Assembly: GCA_019120475.1 (NCBI GenBank)
Contig: DWVA01000065.1
Location: 1-28,211, forward strand
Direction: 5' to 3'
DNA: 28,211 nt
Source: Candidatus Blautia intestinipullorum
GTDB taxonomy: Bacteria > Bacillota > Clostridia > Lachnospirales > Lachnospiraceae
The position numbers and the translations under genes were made by a program. The notes below the pieces were generated by a model, which was given only the letters and a program-made list of their open reading frames with translations, was not told the DNA's origin and ran no database searches. Of the stretch, positions 8,276 to 15,136 are shown piece after piece. Every line of letters starts with the position of its first letter. Position 1 is the stretch's first letter.

Positions 8276-8305
8276 ATGTTCTCTCCATTCACAAATGATA
8301 AACGC

Positions 8306-8348
8306 AAAATAGGACAGCGCTTTGCCTGAAGGCATAACGCTATCCTAT
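8306..8348 (-). terminator. Rho-independent terminator after the radical SAM gene
   Basis: Read on the minus strand, ATAGGATAGCG pairs with CGCTGTCCTAT (one G-U) around an inner GCC-TTCA-GGC hairpin. The stem is followed by TTTTGCGTTT. It lies about 45 bases past the radical SAM stop and before rfbF. Confidence 0.75.
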
Positions 8349-8390
8349 ATTGTAATATAAATATTCCCGGTGTACAATACCGCACAGACT

Positions 8391-9779
8391 TTATTCCGCC
8401 GTCTTCTCCGCTTTTTTCTTCTTGGTGTCTTCCCACAGCTTATCCGCTACAGGCGCCCACTCCTGGGCGTAATGAACACATTTTCCGCAAAGATGCTCCG
8501 CAGTCTCCGGAGACTGGAGGTCTGTGGAATGGGCTCCTGTTTCCTTCACAAGCTTCTGAAGGATCTCAGGGTTCTCCAGCATTGGGCAGGGTCTGAGCAT
8601 ATTTTCGTTAAAGGGCTGATTGTCGTGGTAAGCCATAAACAGAGGCTGCTTCAGGATTTCCAGGATCGTGTTTTCCCTGATATTTCCATTGGAATAATGG
8701 ATGAACACACAGGGCTCCGCGTCTCCGTTGGCATTGATGTGGAAATAGTTTCTTCCTCCGGCGATACATCCGCCTACAAACTCTCCATCGTTCTGGAAGT
8801 CCATGGTAAAGATTCCCAGTCCATGTTCCATGTTCCGGATCTCTCTTACTCTGTCATGCATATACACTCTCTGCTCCATAGAAGGCAGAAGCTCTACGGA
8901 AGCGTCGTTTCCAACCGGCATATAGTGGAAATACAGGGAATAGCGGCATCCCTTTTCCACAAGCATATCTATAAATTCGTCGCTGGTAACGCTCTCTATA
9001 TTCTGGCTTGTATAGCAGATGGATGTTCCGAACACCAGACCGTGTTCTTTCAGAAGATCCATAGCGTGCATTACCTTTCCGTAAACGCCCTCGCCGCGGC
9101 GAAGGTCGTTGACCTCCGGTTTTCCTTCCAGGCTCAGCGCCAGGAAAAGATTTCCGGCTTCCTGCATCTGCGCGCACAGCTCCTCGTCTACCAGAGTACC
9201 GTTTGTATATGCCAGGAAAACACAGTCATTATGCTTTTTGCAGAGCTTGATGATATCTTTTTTTCTTACCATCGGTTCTCCGCCGGTAAGCATATAGAAA
9301 TAAACGCCAAGTTCTTTTCCCTGAGTGATCACGGAATCCATCTCGTCAAGGGTAAGATTCAGTTTGTTTCCGTATTCCGCAGCCCAGCATCCTGTGCAGT
9401 GAAGATTGCAGGCGCTGGTAGGATCCATCAGAATGATCCACGGAATATTGCAGTTATGGATCTTCCTCATTTCCCGGATTGTTTTTGTTCCATGATAGAA
9501 TGCCTCGTAGCCCAGATCCAGAATAGTGGTCTTTAAGACGTTGGGGTGAAGTTCCTTCACCATCTTGGTAACATACCGGTTCAGAGTACATTCCGGATCT
9601 CCCGCCACTTTGCGGAGATAATCCCAGTTTACTCCCAGATCAAACTCTCCCATATATTTCTGAGCGGTATCCACAATATTTAAAAAGGCCTGCTCCGGAT
9701 TTTTCTTTACCTGCCCCAGAGCCAGGTCTATCACTCCTGAAAATACTTTTCTGCCTGCCGCATGCGTCAACTTACTCAT
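8391..9779 (-). CDS. Radical SAM protein with SPASM-like C-terminal cysteines
   Basis: Radical S-adenosylmethionine enzyme of 462 residues. The cluster motif is MDPTSACNLHCTGCWAAEYG with C124, C128 and C131 (CxxxCxxC), followed by the GGEPMVRKKDI SAM-binding turn. The C-terminal third has GGCIAGGRNYFHINANGDAE, then PCVFIHYSNGNI, PCPMLENPE and HLCGKCVHY, a spaced Cys pattern like a SPASM/twitch auxiliary cluster. The roughly 110 residues before the radical SAM core are an extra N-terminal helical domain. ATG at 9779 follows GGAGGAGATACAG. It forms its own unit, with terminators on both sides. No precursor peptide is evident next to it, so a RiPP-maturation role cannot be claimed; the substrate is unknown. 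Confidence 0.88.
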   Translation of the reverse strand: MSKLTHAAGRKVFSGVIDLALGQVKKNPEQAFLNIVDTAQKYMGEFDLGVNWDYLRKVAGDPECTLNRYVTKMVKELHPNVLKTTILDLGYEAFYHGTKTIREMRKIHNCNIPWIILMDPTSACNLHCTGCWAAEYGNKLNLTLDEMDSVITQGKELGVYFYMLTGGEPMVRKKDIIKLCKKHNDCVFLAYTNGTLVDEELCAQMQEAGNLFLALSLEGKPEVNDLRRGEGVYGKVMHAMDLLKEHGLVFGTSICYTSQNIESVTSDEFIDMLVEKGCRYSLYFHYMPVGNDASVELLPSMEQRVYMHDRVREIRNMEHGLGIFTMDFQNDGEFVGGCIAGGRNYFHINANGDAEPCVFIHYSNGNIRENTILEILKQPLFMAYHDNQPFNENMLRPCPMLENPEILQKLVKETGAHSTDLQSPETAEHLCGKCVHYAQEWAPVADKLWEDTKKKKAEKTAE

Positions 9780-9903
9780 CTGTATCTCCTCCTTGCAGTG
9801 TCTTCGCCGCTTTGGGTATTCTCTGTCCCCTCGATTTTTGTCTGTTAGTTTTTTCACAATTTACATTATAATTATATACAAAAATCTTCTTTTTTCTATA
9901 TCC

Positions 9904-9939
9904 AAAAACAGGACAGTGGCGATTTTTTCGCCACTGTCC
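9904..9939 (-). terminator. Strong rho-independent terminator after the TetR gene
   Basis: A perfect 12-base stem: GGACAGTGGCGA (9911-9922) against TCGCCACTGTCC (9928-9939), with a five-base loop. Read on the minus strand it is followed by TGTTTTTGG. It lies 20 bases after the TetR stop and ends the hisA-tetR unit before the radical SAM promoter region. Confidence 0.85.
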
Positions 9940-9959
9940 CTGATATGTCCAAATTTTAT

Positions 9960-10517
9960 CTACATTTCCGCCAACTGCCGCAGCGTGCTTTCCCCTGTTC
10001 CCTGTATCATGGCGGACAGCATACGGATGATCTCTTCCGGATCCTGCTTCATTCCGTTTTTCACCCATGCGTAGACGATTCCCTCCAGAGCATAGGCATA
10101 AAAATCAACGGCAAACTTCTGTTTCTCCTGAGAGATCACAAAATCCGCCTTTTCCCTCTCCACAATATGATTCACCAGGAGAGCCGCGTGTCTATGTACA
10201 AACTGCAGCAGATTATCTTTCTGGAAAAACATGTAGGTTTCCACCACGAATTTTTTGTTTTCCAGAATATACTGAAACAGCCGCCTCAGTCCCTCCTGCC
10301 AGGTAACAGGTGTTCCGCCTCCGGTAATATACTGCTCCGCCTCATTTACATATATCCATTCGATCAGATCATAGATATCCCGGAAATGATAGTAAAAAGT
10401 ATGCCTGTTGATCTCACATTCCCGGGTGATATCAGTAACTGTGATCTTGGACAGAGGCTTTTTCTCCAAAAGTTTTTTCAGGGCGGCCGCCAGCGCCATT
10501 TTTGTCATTTTCGTCAT
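9960..10517 (-). CDS. TetR/AcrR-family transcriptional regulator
   Basis: DNA-binding regulator of 185 residues. Residues about 8-55 hold the TetR helix-turn-helix: LLEKKPLSKITVTDITREC, then EINRHTFYYHFRDIYDLIEW. The rest is an all-helical ligand/dimer domain resembling the C-terminal domain of DhaS-like regulators (for example FVVETYMFFQKDN). The ATG at 10517 overlaps the HisA-like stop as ATGA, so translation is coupled; a second ATG three codons in (10508) is possible. No metabolic partner for the regulator is obvious apart from the HisA-like gene and the radical SAM gene beyond the terminator. Ligand and operator unknown. Confidence 0.88.
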   Translation of the reverse strand: MTKMTKMALAAALKKLLEKKPLSKITVTDITRECEINRHTFYYHFRDIYDLIEWIYVNEAEQYITGGGTPVTWQEGLRRLFQYILENKKFVVETYMFFQKDNLLQFVHRHAALLVNHIVEREKADFVISQEKQKFAVDFYAYALEGIVYAWVKNGMKQDPEEIIRMLSAMIQGTGESTLRQLAEM

Positions 10518-11293
10518 TCTCTGTTTCCAATCCTCTTCAGCAAATCAAAAGTTATGTTTCCTCCAAAAAGATCCAGGGCGCTTCCTACCGTTACGTCCAG
10601 TCTCCCTTTTCCCGCTTTTTCCAGCAGGCGGATATCTTCCATACTTCCCACTCCTCCGGCATAAGTTACCGGCCTGTCCTCATATCCGGAAAGCATCTCG
10701 GCCAGATCTTTTTCAATTCCGGAAGCTTTCCCCTCCACATCAACGGCGTGGATCAGGAATTCATCACAGTGGCTTCCCAGTTCCCGCATTGTTTCCAGGG
10801 TCACCGGAACGTCTGTAAATTTCTGCCAGCGGTCTGTGACGATATAATACACGCCTTCTTTTTTCCTGCAGCTCAGATCCAGCACCAGGCGCTCCCGTCC
10901 TGCCGCCTCTTCCATCTTTTCCAGGTTTTCCCATGAAAGCCTGCCGTCCCGGAACACATAAGAAGTGACAATCACATGGCTGGCTCCGGCGTCAAGATAT
11001 TCCGCTGCGTTTTCCGGACAGACACCGCCTCCAAGCTGAAGACCTCCCGGGTATGCGGCAAGGGCCTTCATCGCCTGTTCCCTGGTAGCCTCATAATAAG
11101 GAGAAGAGACGCCATTCAGCAGGATCACATGTCCTCCGGAAAGACCTTCGTCCCGGTAAAGAGCCGCATAAAAAGCCGCATCCTGGCCGGATACGAAATT
11201 CTCCTTCGCCCTGTCCCCGTCGTCATGCAGGCTTCCTCCTACAATCTGTTTTACTTTCCCGTTATGTATGTCGATACATGGCCGAAATTTCAT
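10514..11293 (-). CDS. hisA: HisA of eukaryotic type (ProFAR isomerase)
   Basis: TIM-barrel isomerase of histidine synthesis (ProFAR to PRFAR), of the eukaryotic branch. It tracks yeast His6 along its length: FRPCIDIHNGKVKQIVGG, ENFVS, YAALYRD, LQLGGGV, VIVTSYVF, RLVLDLSCRK, EFLIHAVDVEGKASGIE, VTYAGGVGSMEDI and VTVGSALDLFGGN. Catalytic candidates are D8 and D139. Bacterial HisA normally starts IIPAIDLKDGKCVRL, which is absent here. Length of 259 residues fits His6. No hisF, hisH or other his gene is adjacent. ATG at 11293 follows GTGGGGATGAAAA. It overlaps the TetR gene by four bases. Assignment to the eukaryotic-type family is strong; its in-cell role could still be canonical histidine synthesis. 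Confidence 0.9.
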   Translation of the reverse strand: MKFRPCIDIHNGKVKQIVGGSLHDDGDRAKENFVSGQDAAFYAALYRDEGLSGGHVILLNGVSSPYYEATREQAMKALAAYPGGLQLGGGVCPENAAEYLDAGASHVIVTSYVFRDGRLSWENLEKMEEAAGRERLVLDLSCRKKEGVYYIVTDRWQKFTDVPVTLETMRELGSHCDEFLIHAVDVEGKASGIEKDLAEMLSGYEDRPVTYAGGVGSMEDIRLLEKAGKGRLDVTVGSALDLFGGNITFDLLKRIGNRE

Positions 11294-11337
11294 TTTTCAT
11301 CCCCACTCATTTCTGTACTTTTCCTTGTGAACAAGCC

Positions 11338-11367
11338 GGCACATCCAGGCTCTGTCCCGGGTGCGCC
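11338..11367 (-). terminator. Possible hairpin terminator after the acidic lipoprotein
   Basis: On the minus strand GGCGCACCCGGG pairs with CCTGGATGTGCC (11 of 12 positions counting G-U), loop of six. The following bases GGCTTGTTC are only weakly T-rich, so this may instead be a leader hairpin for the HisA gene. Confidence 0.4.
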
Positions 11368-11395
11368 GACTGTCTGTTTTCTGATGTTCCAAATC

Positions 11396-11827
11396 TTATC
11401 TTCCTTCAGCGGCGTTTCCCACAGCGTCGCCTACGTCTTCCACGGCGTTTCCTACTCCGTCGCCCAGGTCTTTTACGCTGTTGCCCAGTTCTCCGGACAC
11501 AGTTCCGTCGTTATCTGTTCCATCTTCCGTATCCGCCGCAGTATTGTCTTCTCCCGCGGCGTTTTCCTCTTCTCCCGTTTCCGTACCGCCGTTCTGATCC
11601 GCGCCGTCTTCTTCTCCGGCGTTTTCCTTATCCGCTTCTGTTGTATCGTCAGCGGCATTGTCGTTCATTGTATCGTCCTTTTTATCTGCGTCCTTATTGT
11701 CCGCATTATTTTCCGCAGCGGTTCCGGATTCGTCAGCATTGTTATTTGTGTCCTCTCCGCAGGCTGTCAGCGCGCATAAAGACAGCACGAGCAAAGTACC
11801 CATAAGGACTGTTCTGATTTTTTTCAT
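11396..11827 (-). CDS. Acidic low-complexity lipoprotein
   Basis: Small surface lipoprotein of 143 residues. The N-terminus MKKIRTVLMGTLLVLSLCAL plus TACGED is a lipoprotein signal with lipobox L-T-A-C, Cys23 being the lipid anchor. The remainder is almost entirely Asp, Glu, Asn, Ala, Thr and Gly without a globular core, ending in short repeats of the GNSVKDLGDGVGNAVEDVGD type that could form an amphipathic helix. ATG at 11827 follows AAAGGAG. It stands alone: the dapB terminator lies upstream and a hairpin downstream. It may act as a charged spacer or ion binder, but no function can be assigned. A similar acidic tract occurs in the secreted protein at 3322-4593. Confidence 0.75.
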   Translation of the reverse strand: MKKIRTVLMGTLLVLSLCALTACGEDTNNNADESGTAAENNADNKDADKKDDTMNDNAADDTTEADKENAGEEDGADQNGGTETGEEENAAGEDNTAADTEDGTDNDGTVSGELGNSVKDLGDGVGNAVEDVGDAVGNAAEGR

Positions 11828-11850
11828 CCTTTTAATCTCCTTTTTCTTTG

Positions 11851-11871
11851 ATGTACTTATAATATGTACAT
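11851..11871. promoter_or_regulatory. ATGTAC/GTACAT dyad in the lipoprotein promoter region
   Basis: Perfect 6-base arms ATGTAC (11851-11856) and GTACAT (11866-11871) enclose TTATAATAT, which contains a -10-like sequence (TATTATAA on the coding strand). This is 24 bases before the lipoprotein start and would suit an operator over the -10. No good -35 was identified. Confidence 0.4.
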
Positions 11872-11921
11872 TTTCTAAAATTCTATTCTATATGAGGGCA
11901 CTTTCCGGAAAGAACTTTTCC

Positions 11922-11971
11922 ATAAAACAAAGGAACACCCGTCATAGCCTTTCATCGTTGACAGATGTTCC
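11922..11971 (-). terminator. Rho-independent terminator after dapB
   Basis: On the minus strand GGAACATCTGTCA (11959-11971) pairs fully with TGACGGGTGTTCC (11932-11944) if three G-U pairs are allowed, giving 13 base pairs. It is followed by TTTGTTTTAT. It starts about 21 bases after the dapB stop. Confidence 0.85.
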
Positions 11972-11992
11972 GGAAATTTCTATATTTTTTTG

Positions 11993-12751
11993 TCAACCAT
12001 TGATCACGTTGCTCATATCATAGCGTCCCGCAGGCTTTCCCGCCAGATACTTAGCCGCTTCCAAAGCGCCTTTTCCAAATACTGCCTTGGAATACGCCGT
12101 GTGCTTAAACTCGATCACTTCATCCGGACCTGCGAAGATCACTTCATGTTCTCCTACGATGGTTCCGCCCCGGACTGCGGAAATTCCGATTTCCTTATCA
12201 GTGCGCTTCTCACGTTTCTGGCTGCGGTCAAATACATATTCATATTTGCCGCCCATAGCTTCGTTCAGACTGTCCGCCAGCGCAAGGGCGGTTCCGCTGG
12301 GCGCGTCAACCTTCAGACGATGATGACGCTCCACGATTTCCATATCAAAGCCAGCCGCTGCAAGCACTTTCGCAGCGTCCTGGATCAGCTTCAGCAAAGT
12401 GTTGATGCCAAGAGACATATTCGCCGATTTCAGAACAGCGGTCTTTTTCGCCGTTTCCTCCACCTTGGCAAGCTGCTCTTCGCTGAGGCCCGTCGTGCAC
12501 AGAACTACAGGGAGACCTTTTTCTCCGCAGTAATCCAGAAGGGCGTCCACTGCCTTGGCCGATGAAAAATCAATGACAACGTCCACATCCTCCTGACAGG
12601 CACGAATGTCTGTATATACGGGAAAACTTGTGTTTCCCTTATCCGCGATATCCACTCCGGCTGTGATCTCCACTTCCGGATCATTGGCTGCCAGCCCGGA
12701 GATCACCTGTCCCATGTGACCGCAGCAGCCGTACATCAAAATTTTTACCAT
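11993..12751 (-). CDS. dapB: 4-hydroxy-tetrahydrodipicolinate reductase
   Basis: Second committed step of lysine/diaminopimelate synthesis: NAD(P)H reduction of the DapA product. The N-terminal Rossmann loop is YGCCGHMGQ (8-15). The catalytic region is EIVERHHRLKVDAPSGTAL with H143, H144 and K147. The dinucleotide-domain segments DFSSAKAVDALLDYC and LCTTGLSEEQL are present, and HTAYSKAVFGKGALEAAKYL ends the protein. Length of 252 residues is normal for the short Firmicutes form. ATG at 12751 follows GGAGGAAAGACTT, 18 bases after the dapA stop, so the two form an operon. A strong terminator follows. Confidence 0.96.
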   Translation of the reverse strand: MVKILMYGCCGHMGQVISGLAANDPEVEITAGVDIADKGNTSFPVYTDIRACQEDVDVVIDFSSAKAVDALLDYCGEKGLPVVLCTTGLSEEQLAKVEETAKKTAVLKSANMSLGINTLLKLIQDAAKVLAAAGFDMEIVERHHRLKVDAPSGTALALADSLNEAMGGKYEYVFDRSQKREKRTDKEIGISAVRGGTIVGEHEVIFAGPDEVIEFKHTAYSKAVFGKGALEAAKYLAGKPAGRYDMSNVING

Positions 12752-12769
12752 AAGTCTTTCCTCCGTATC

Positions 12770-13663
12770 CTATGCCAGTTTGATCCCAAAGTCTTTCATG
12801 GCTTTTGCCAGGATTTCTTTGTTGCTGTTCTCCATCTCGGTGAGAGGCATACGGAGCGGCCCTACGTTCATTCCCATAAGGTTCAGAGCTGCCTTGGCCG
12901 GAATCGGGTTCACTTCGCAGAACAGAGCGTTGATCAGCGGGATCGCGTCCATCTGGATCTTTGCCGCGCCCTTGATATCTCCCTCCAGGAATTTCATGAC
13001 CATATCATGAGTTTCTTTCGGAGCCACATTAGAAAGCACAGAAATAACGCCAACGCCTCCAAGAGACAGGATCGGAAGTGTCTGGTCATCGTTTCCGGAA
13101 TACAGTTCAAGGTCTTCTCCGGCAAGAGACACTGTCTTTGCGATCTGGGACAGATCTCCGCTGGCGGCCTTTACGCCTACGATGTTTTTTACATTCTTCA
13201 CCAGGGCGGCTACGGTAGCCGGCTGGATGTTGCAGCCTGTACGGCTGGGAACATTGTACATGATGATCGGAGTATCCGGCACCGCGTTGGCGATAGCCGT
13301 GTAATGGGCGATCAGTCCCTTCTGCGTAGCTTTGTTGTAATAAGGAGTTACGACCAGCAGAGCATCCGCTCCGTAAGCGGCAGCTTCCTTTGACATCATG
13401 ATCGCCGTTTCCGTACAGTTGGAACCCGTACCTGCAATTACAGGAATACGTTTGGCAACTTTATCAATGGCATACTTGATCGTTTTCAGATGCTCTCCAT
13501 GTGTCATAGTAGACGATTCTCCGGTAGTCCCGCAGATGATAATGGCATCTGTGCTGTTGGCAATCTGAAATTCGATCAGTTCTCCAAGCTTGTCATAATT
13601 CACACTTCCGTCTTCATACATAGGGGTTACGATCGCAACGCCTGCGCCTTTAAAAACTGCCAT
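12770..13663 (-). CDS. dapA: 4-hydroxy-tetrahydrodipicolinate synthase
   Basis: TIM-barrel aldolase joining pyruvate and aspartate semialdehyde, the branch point to diaminopimelate and lysine. Key residues: GTTGES (45-50, substrate carboxylate and triad Thr), YNVPSRTG with Tyr136, and the Schiff-base Lys165 in IVGVKAASGDL. YSGNDDQTLPILSLGGVGVI is the usual late-barrel segment. Length of 297 residues matches the family. ATG at 13663 follows AAAGGAGGAGATTAA. The CobO-like gene ends 34 bases upstream and dapB begins 18 bases downstream, so this is probably part of a four-gene run. No lysine riboswitch is seen immediately upstream. Confidence 0.97.
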   Translation of the reverse strand: MAVFKGAGVAIVTPMYEDGSVNYDKLGELIEFQIANSTDAIIICGTTGESSTMTHGEHLKTIKYAIDKVAKRIPVIAGTGSNCTETAIMMSKEAAAYGADALLVVTPYYNKATQKGLIAHYTAIANAVPDTPIIMYNVPSRTGCNIQPATVAALVKNVKNIVGVKAASGDLSQIAKTVSLAGEDLELYSGNDDQTLPILSLGGVGVISVLSNVAPKETHDMVMKFLEGDIKGAAKIQMDAIPLINALFCEVNPIPAKAALNLMGMNVGPLRMPLTEMENSNKEILAKAMKDFGIKLA

Positions 13664-13697
13664 TTAATCTCCTCCTTTATTCTTCTGTGATATTATT

Positions 13698-14210
13698 TTA
13701 TTCATCAGGGTCTGTTTCGTTTATGACTTCCGTAGTCAGCCGTGTCACAGAATCCACATAAGGCTTCAGCTGTTCCGGCATGGTCCATCCAGTCATAATA
13801 ATATGCATATTCTCATCCTTCTGTCTGAGGATATCCGCGACTACGTCTGTGGATACAATTCCCTGCTCCATCAGTCCCAGGATCTCATCGAGCACCAGAA
13901 GATCACATTCCTGAGTTACAACGACTTTTCTGGCAAAATTCAGTCCGTTTAAAATATTCGCGCGCTCCTCTGCCTTTTCCTCTTCCGAAAGCTGTTCATA
14001 GCAGCAGTCTCTCTTTTCAAAACGGAAGATCTTAATATCCAACTGATCCAGTTCTTCCAGGAAATCCATGGAACGGCGCTCTTTTCCCTTCAGGAACTGG
14101 ATGATGATAACGCTCTTCCCATCCGCCGCCGCCCGCAGGCTCTGCCCCAGCGCCAGAGTTGTCTTCCCCTTTGCTTTTCCACAGTACACTTCTGTTAATT
14201 CTTTTTTCAT
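13698..14210 (-). CDS. CobO/BtuR-like P-loop protein (corrinoid adenosyltransferase family)
   Basis: Predicted ATP:cob(I)alamin adenosyltransferase of the CobA/CobO/BtuR fold. The P-loop is VYCGKAKGKTTLALGQSLRA with GKAKGKTT at 11-18. QFLKGKERRSMDFL and LLVLDEILGLMEQGIV (Walker-B-like DE) match the family, as does IIMTGWTMPEQL, analogous to the LTGR-type segment. Length of 170 residues is typical. It lacks the usual C-terminal HPF/R-G-I end and has no cobalamin gene beside it. ATG at 14210 follows AAGAGGAATTG. The neighbours are dapA downstream and an SSB-like gene upstream, so a corrinoid role is inferred from the fold alone; another P-loop function is possible. Confidence 0.75.
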   Translation of the reverse strand: MKKELTEVYCGKAKGKTTLALGQSLRAAADGKSVIIIQFLKGKERRSMDFLEELDQLDIKIFRFEKRDCCYEQLSEEEKAEERANILNGLNFARKVVVTQECDLLVLDEILGLMEQGIVSTDVVADILRQKDENMHIIMTGWTMPEQLKPYVDSVTRLTTEVINETDPDE

Positions 14211-14319
14211 AACAATTCCTCTTATCGTTGATGAAACTGCACTTTAATTAATGCATTTATCTTACCTCAAAATATATAAAATTGCAAGACCTGATGACTT
14301 TATCGGATACGCCCCTATT

Positions 14320-14946
14320 TCATTCAATATATTCCAGCTTGCTGACAGATACTTCATATGCAGTACGCTTTTCTGTCTGATTTTCTCCGATCTTTTTCAT
14401 ATATTCTCTGCTTTGGATACGCCCCCAGATCAGGACGTGGCCTCCAACAGCAAAGGCCGACGCATACCGCGCGTTTCGTCCCCAGCAGATACAGGGTATG
14501 TAATCGGACTTTCCATAAGGACGGTTCACAGCCATCAGAAGATCCGCGATCTCTCTTCCCAGAGGCGTTTTCCTGTAAACAGGCGGTTTGCAGATGTATC
14601 CGTCAAGAAAGATCTGGTTCACCGGAACAGAATCGTCCTCTTCCTCTACAAATTTCAGTTCTCTGGCAAATACGGAAAGCACCAGCCGGTTATGCTTTTC
14701 CTCATGGCGGTTATAGGAACGGAATTGTCCGTGTATTTCAATATATTCCCCCACATAATCCTGCGTTACGTCCAGAAGTCTTTCGGATACCATCACCGGA
14801 ATACGGTCCTCGGAATCACTGAGACGCTTTACAAGAAGCTCCATTGTATAGAACCCCTCGCCAAACACCTGATGACTGAAAGTAAAGCCTGTATCAATTT
14901 TCCCCACGATTGATACCTGATTGTTTTCAATAATTTTGTCTGCCAT
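14320..14946 (-). CDS. SSB-like protein with two tandem OB folds
   Basis: Predicted single-stranded-DNA-binding protein of 208 residues with an internal duplication. Residues 9-99 form one OB-like unit (NQVSIVGKIDTGFTFSHQVF, then YTMELLVKRLSD, then LVLSVFARELKFV). Residues 109-207 form a second that is closer to ordinary SSB: NQIFLDGYICKPPVYRKTP, LGREIADLLMAVNRPYGKSD, then YIPCICWGRNARYAS. The last residues are KLEYIE, and the acidic DDDIPF-type tip of housekeeping SSB is missing. ATG at 14946 follows GGAAGGAGAACTG. It is divergent from typA. The gap to the CobO-like gene is 109 bases without a visible terminator. A specialised rather than main replicative role is likely (inference). Confidence 0.78.
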   Translation of the reverse strand: MADKIIENNQVSIVGKIDTGFTFSHQVFGEGFYTMELLVKRLSDSEDRIPVMVSERLLDVTQDYVGEYIEIHGQFRSYNRHEEKHNRLVLSVFARELKFVEEEDDSVPVNQIFLDGYICKPPVYRKTPLGREIADLLMAVNRPYGKSDYIPCICWGRNARYASAFAVGGHVLIWGRIQSREYMKKIGENQTEKRTAYEVSVSKLEYIE

Positions 14947-15045
14947 AATACAGTTCTCCTTCCTCTTTGGGTATTTTGTCTATACTAGACTATGTACAGG
15001 GCCGGAACTTTAGAACCAAAAATGAGAAAAATTTTTTTGAACGCC

Positions 15046-15073
15046 TTGTATTCTGCGAAAAATGTGTTAAACT
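15046..15073 (+). promoter_or_regulatory. Candidate typA promoter
   Basis: TTGTAT (15046-15051) and TAAACT (15068-15073) are 16 bases apart, about 63 bases before the typA start. The -10 is imperfect. Confidence 0.4.
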
Positions 15074-15136
15074 GGAATGTCGTACTATGAAGAAAACACA
15101 TTAATATAGAAGAAAAAAGAAAGGATTTCGATTTTT

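Noticed and set aside
8370..9536. 388-codon open frame antisense to the radical SAM gene
   Set aside because: Shadow of a strongly supported gene with motifs; no ribosome site or family features of its own.
14979..14992. GTCTA-TAC-TAGAC dyad between the SSB-like gene and typA
   Set aside because: Short arms and no matching promoter hexamers; could arise by chance.
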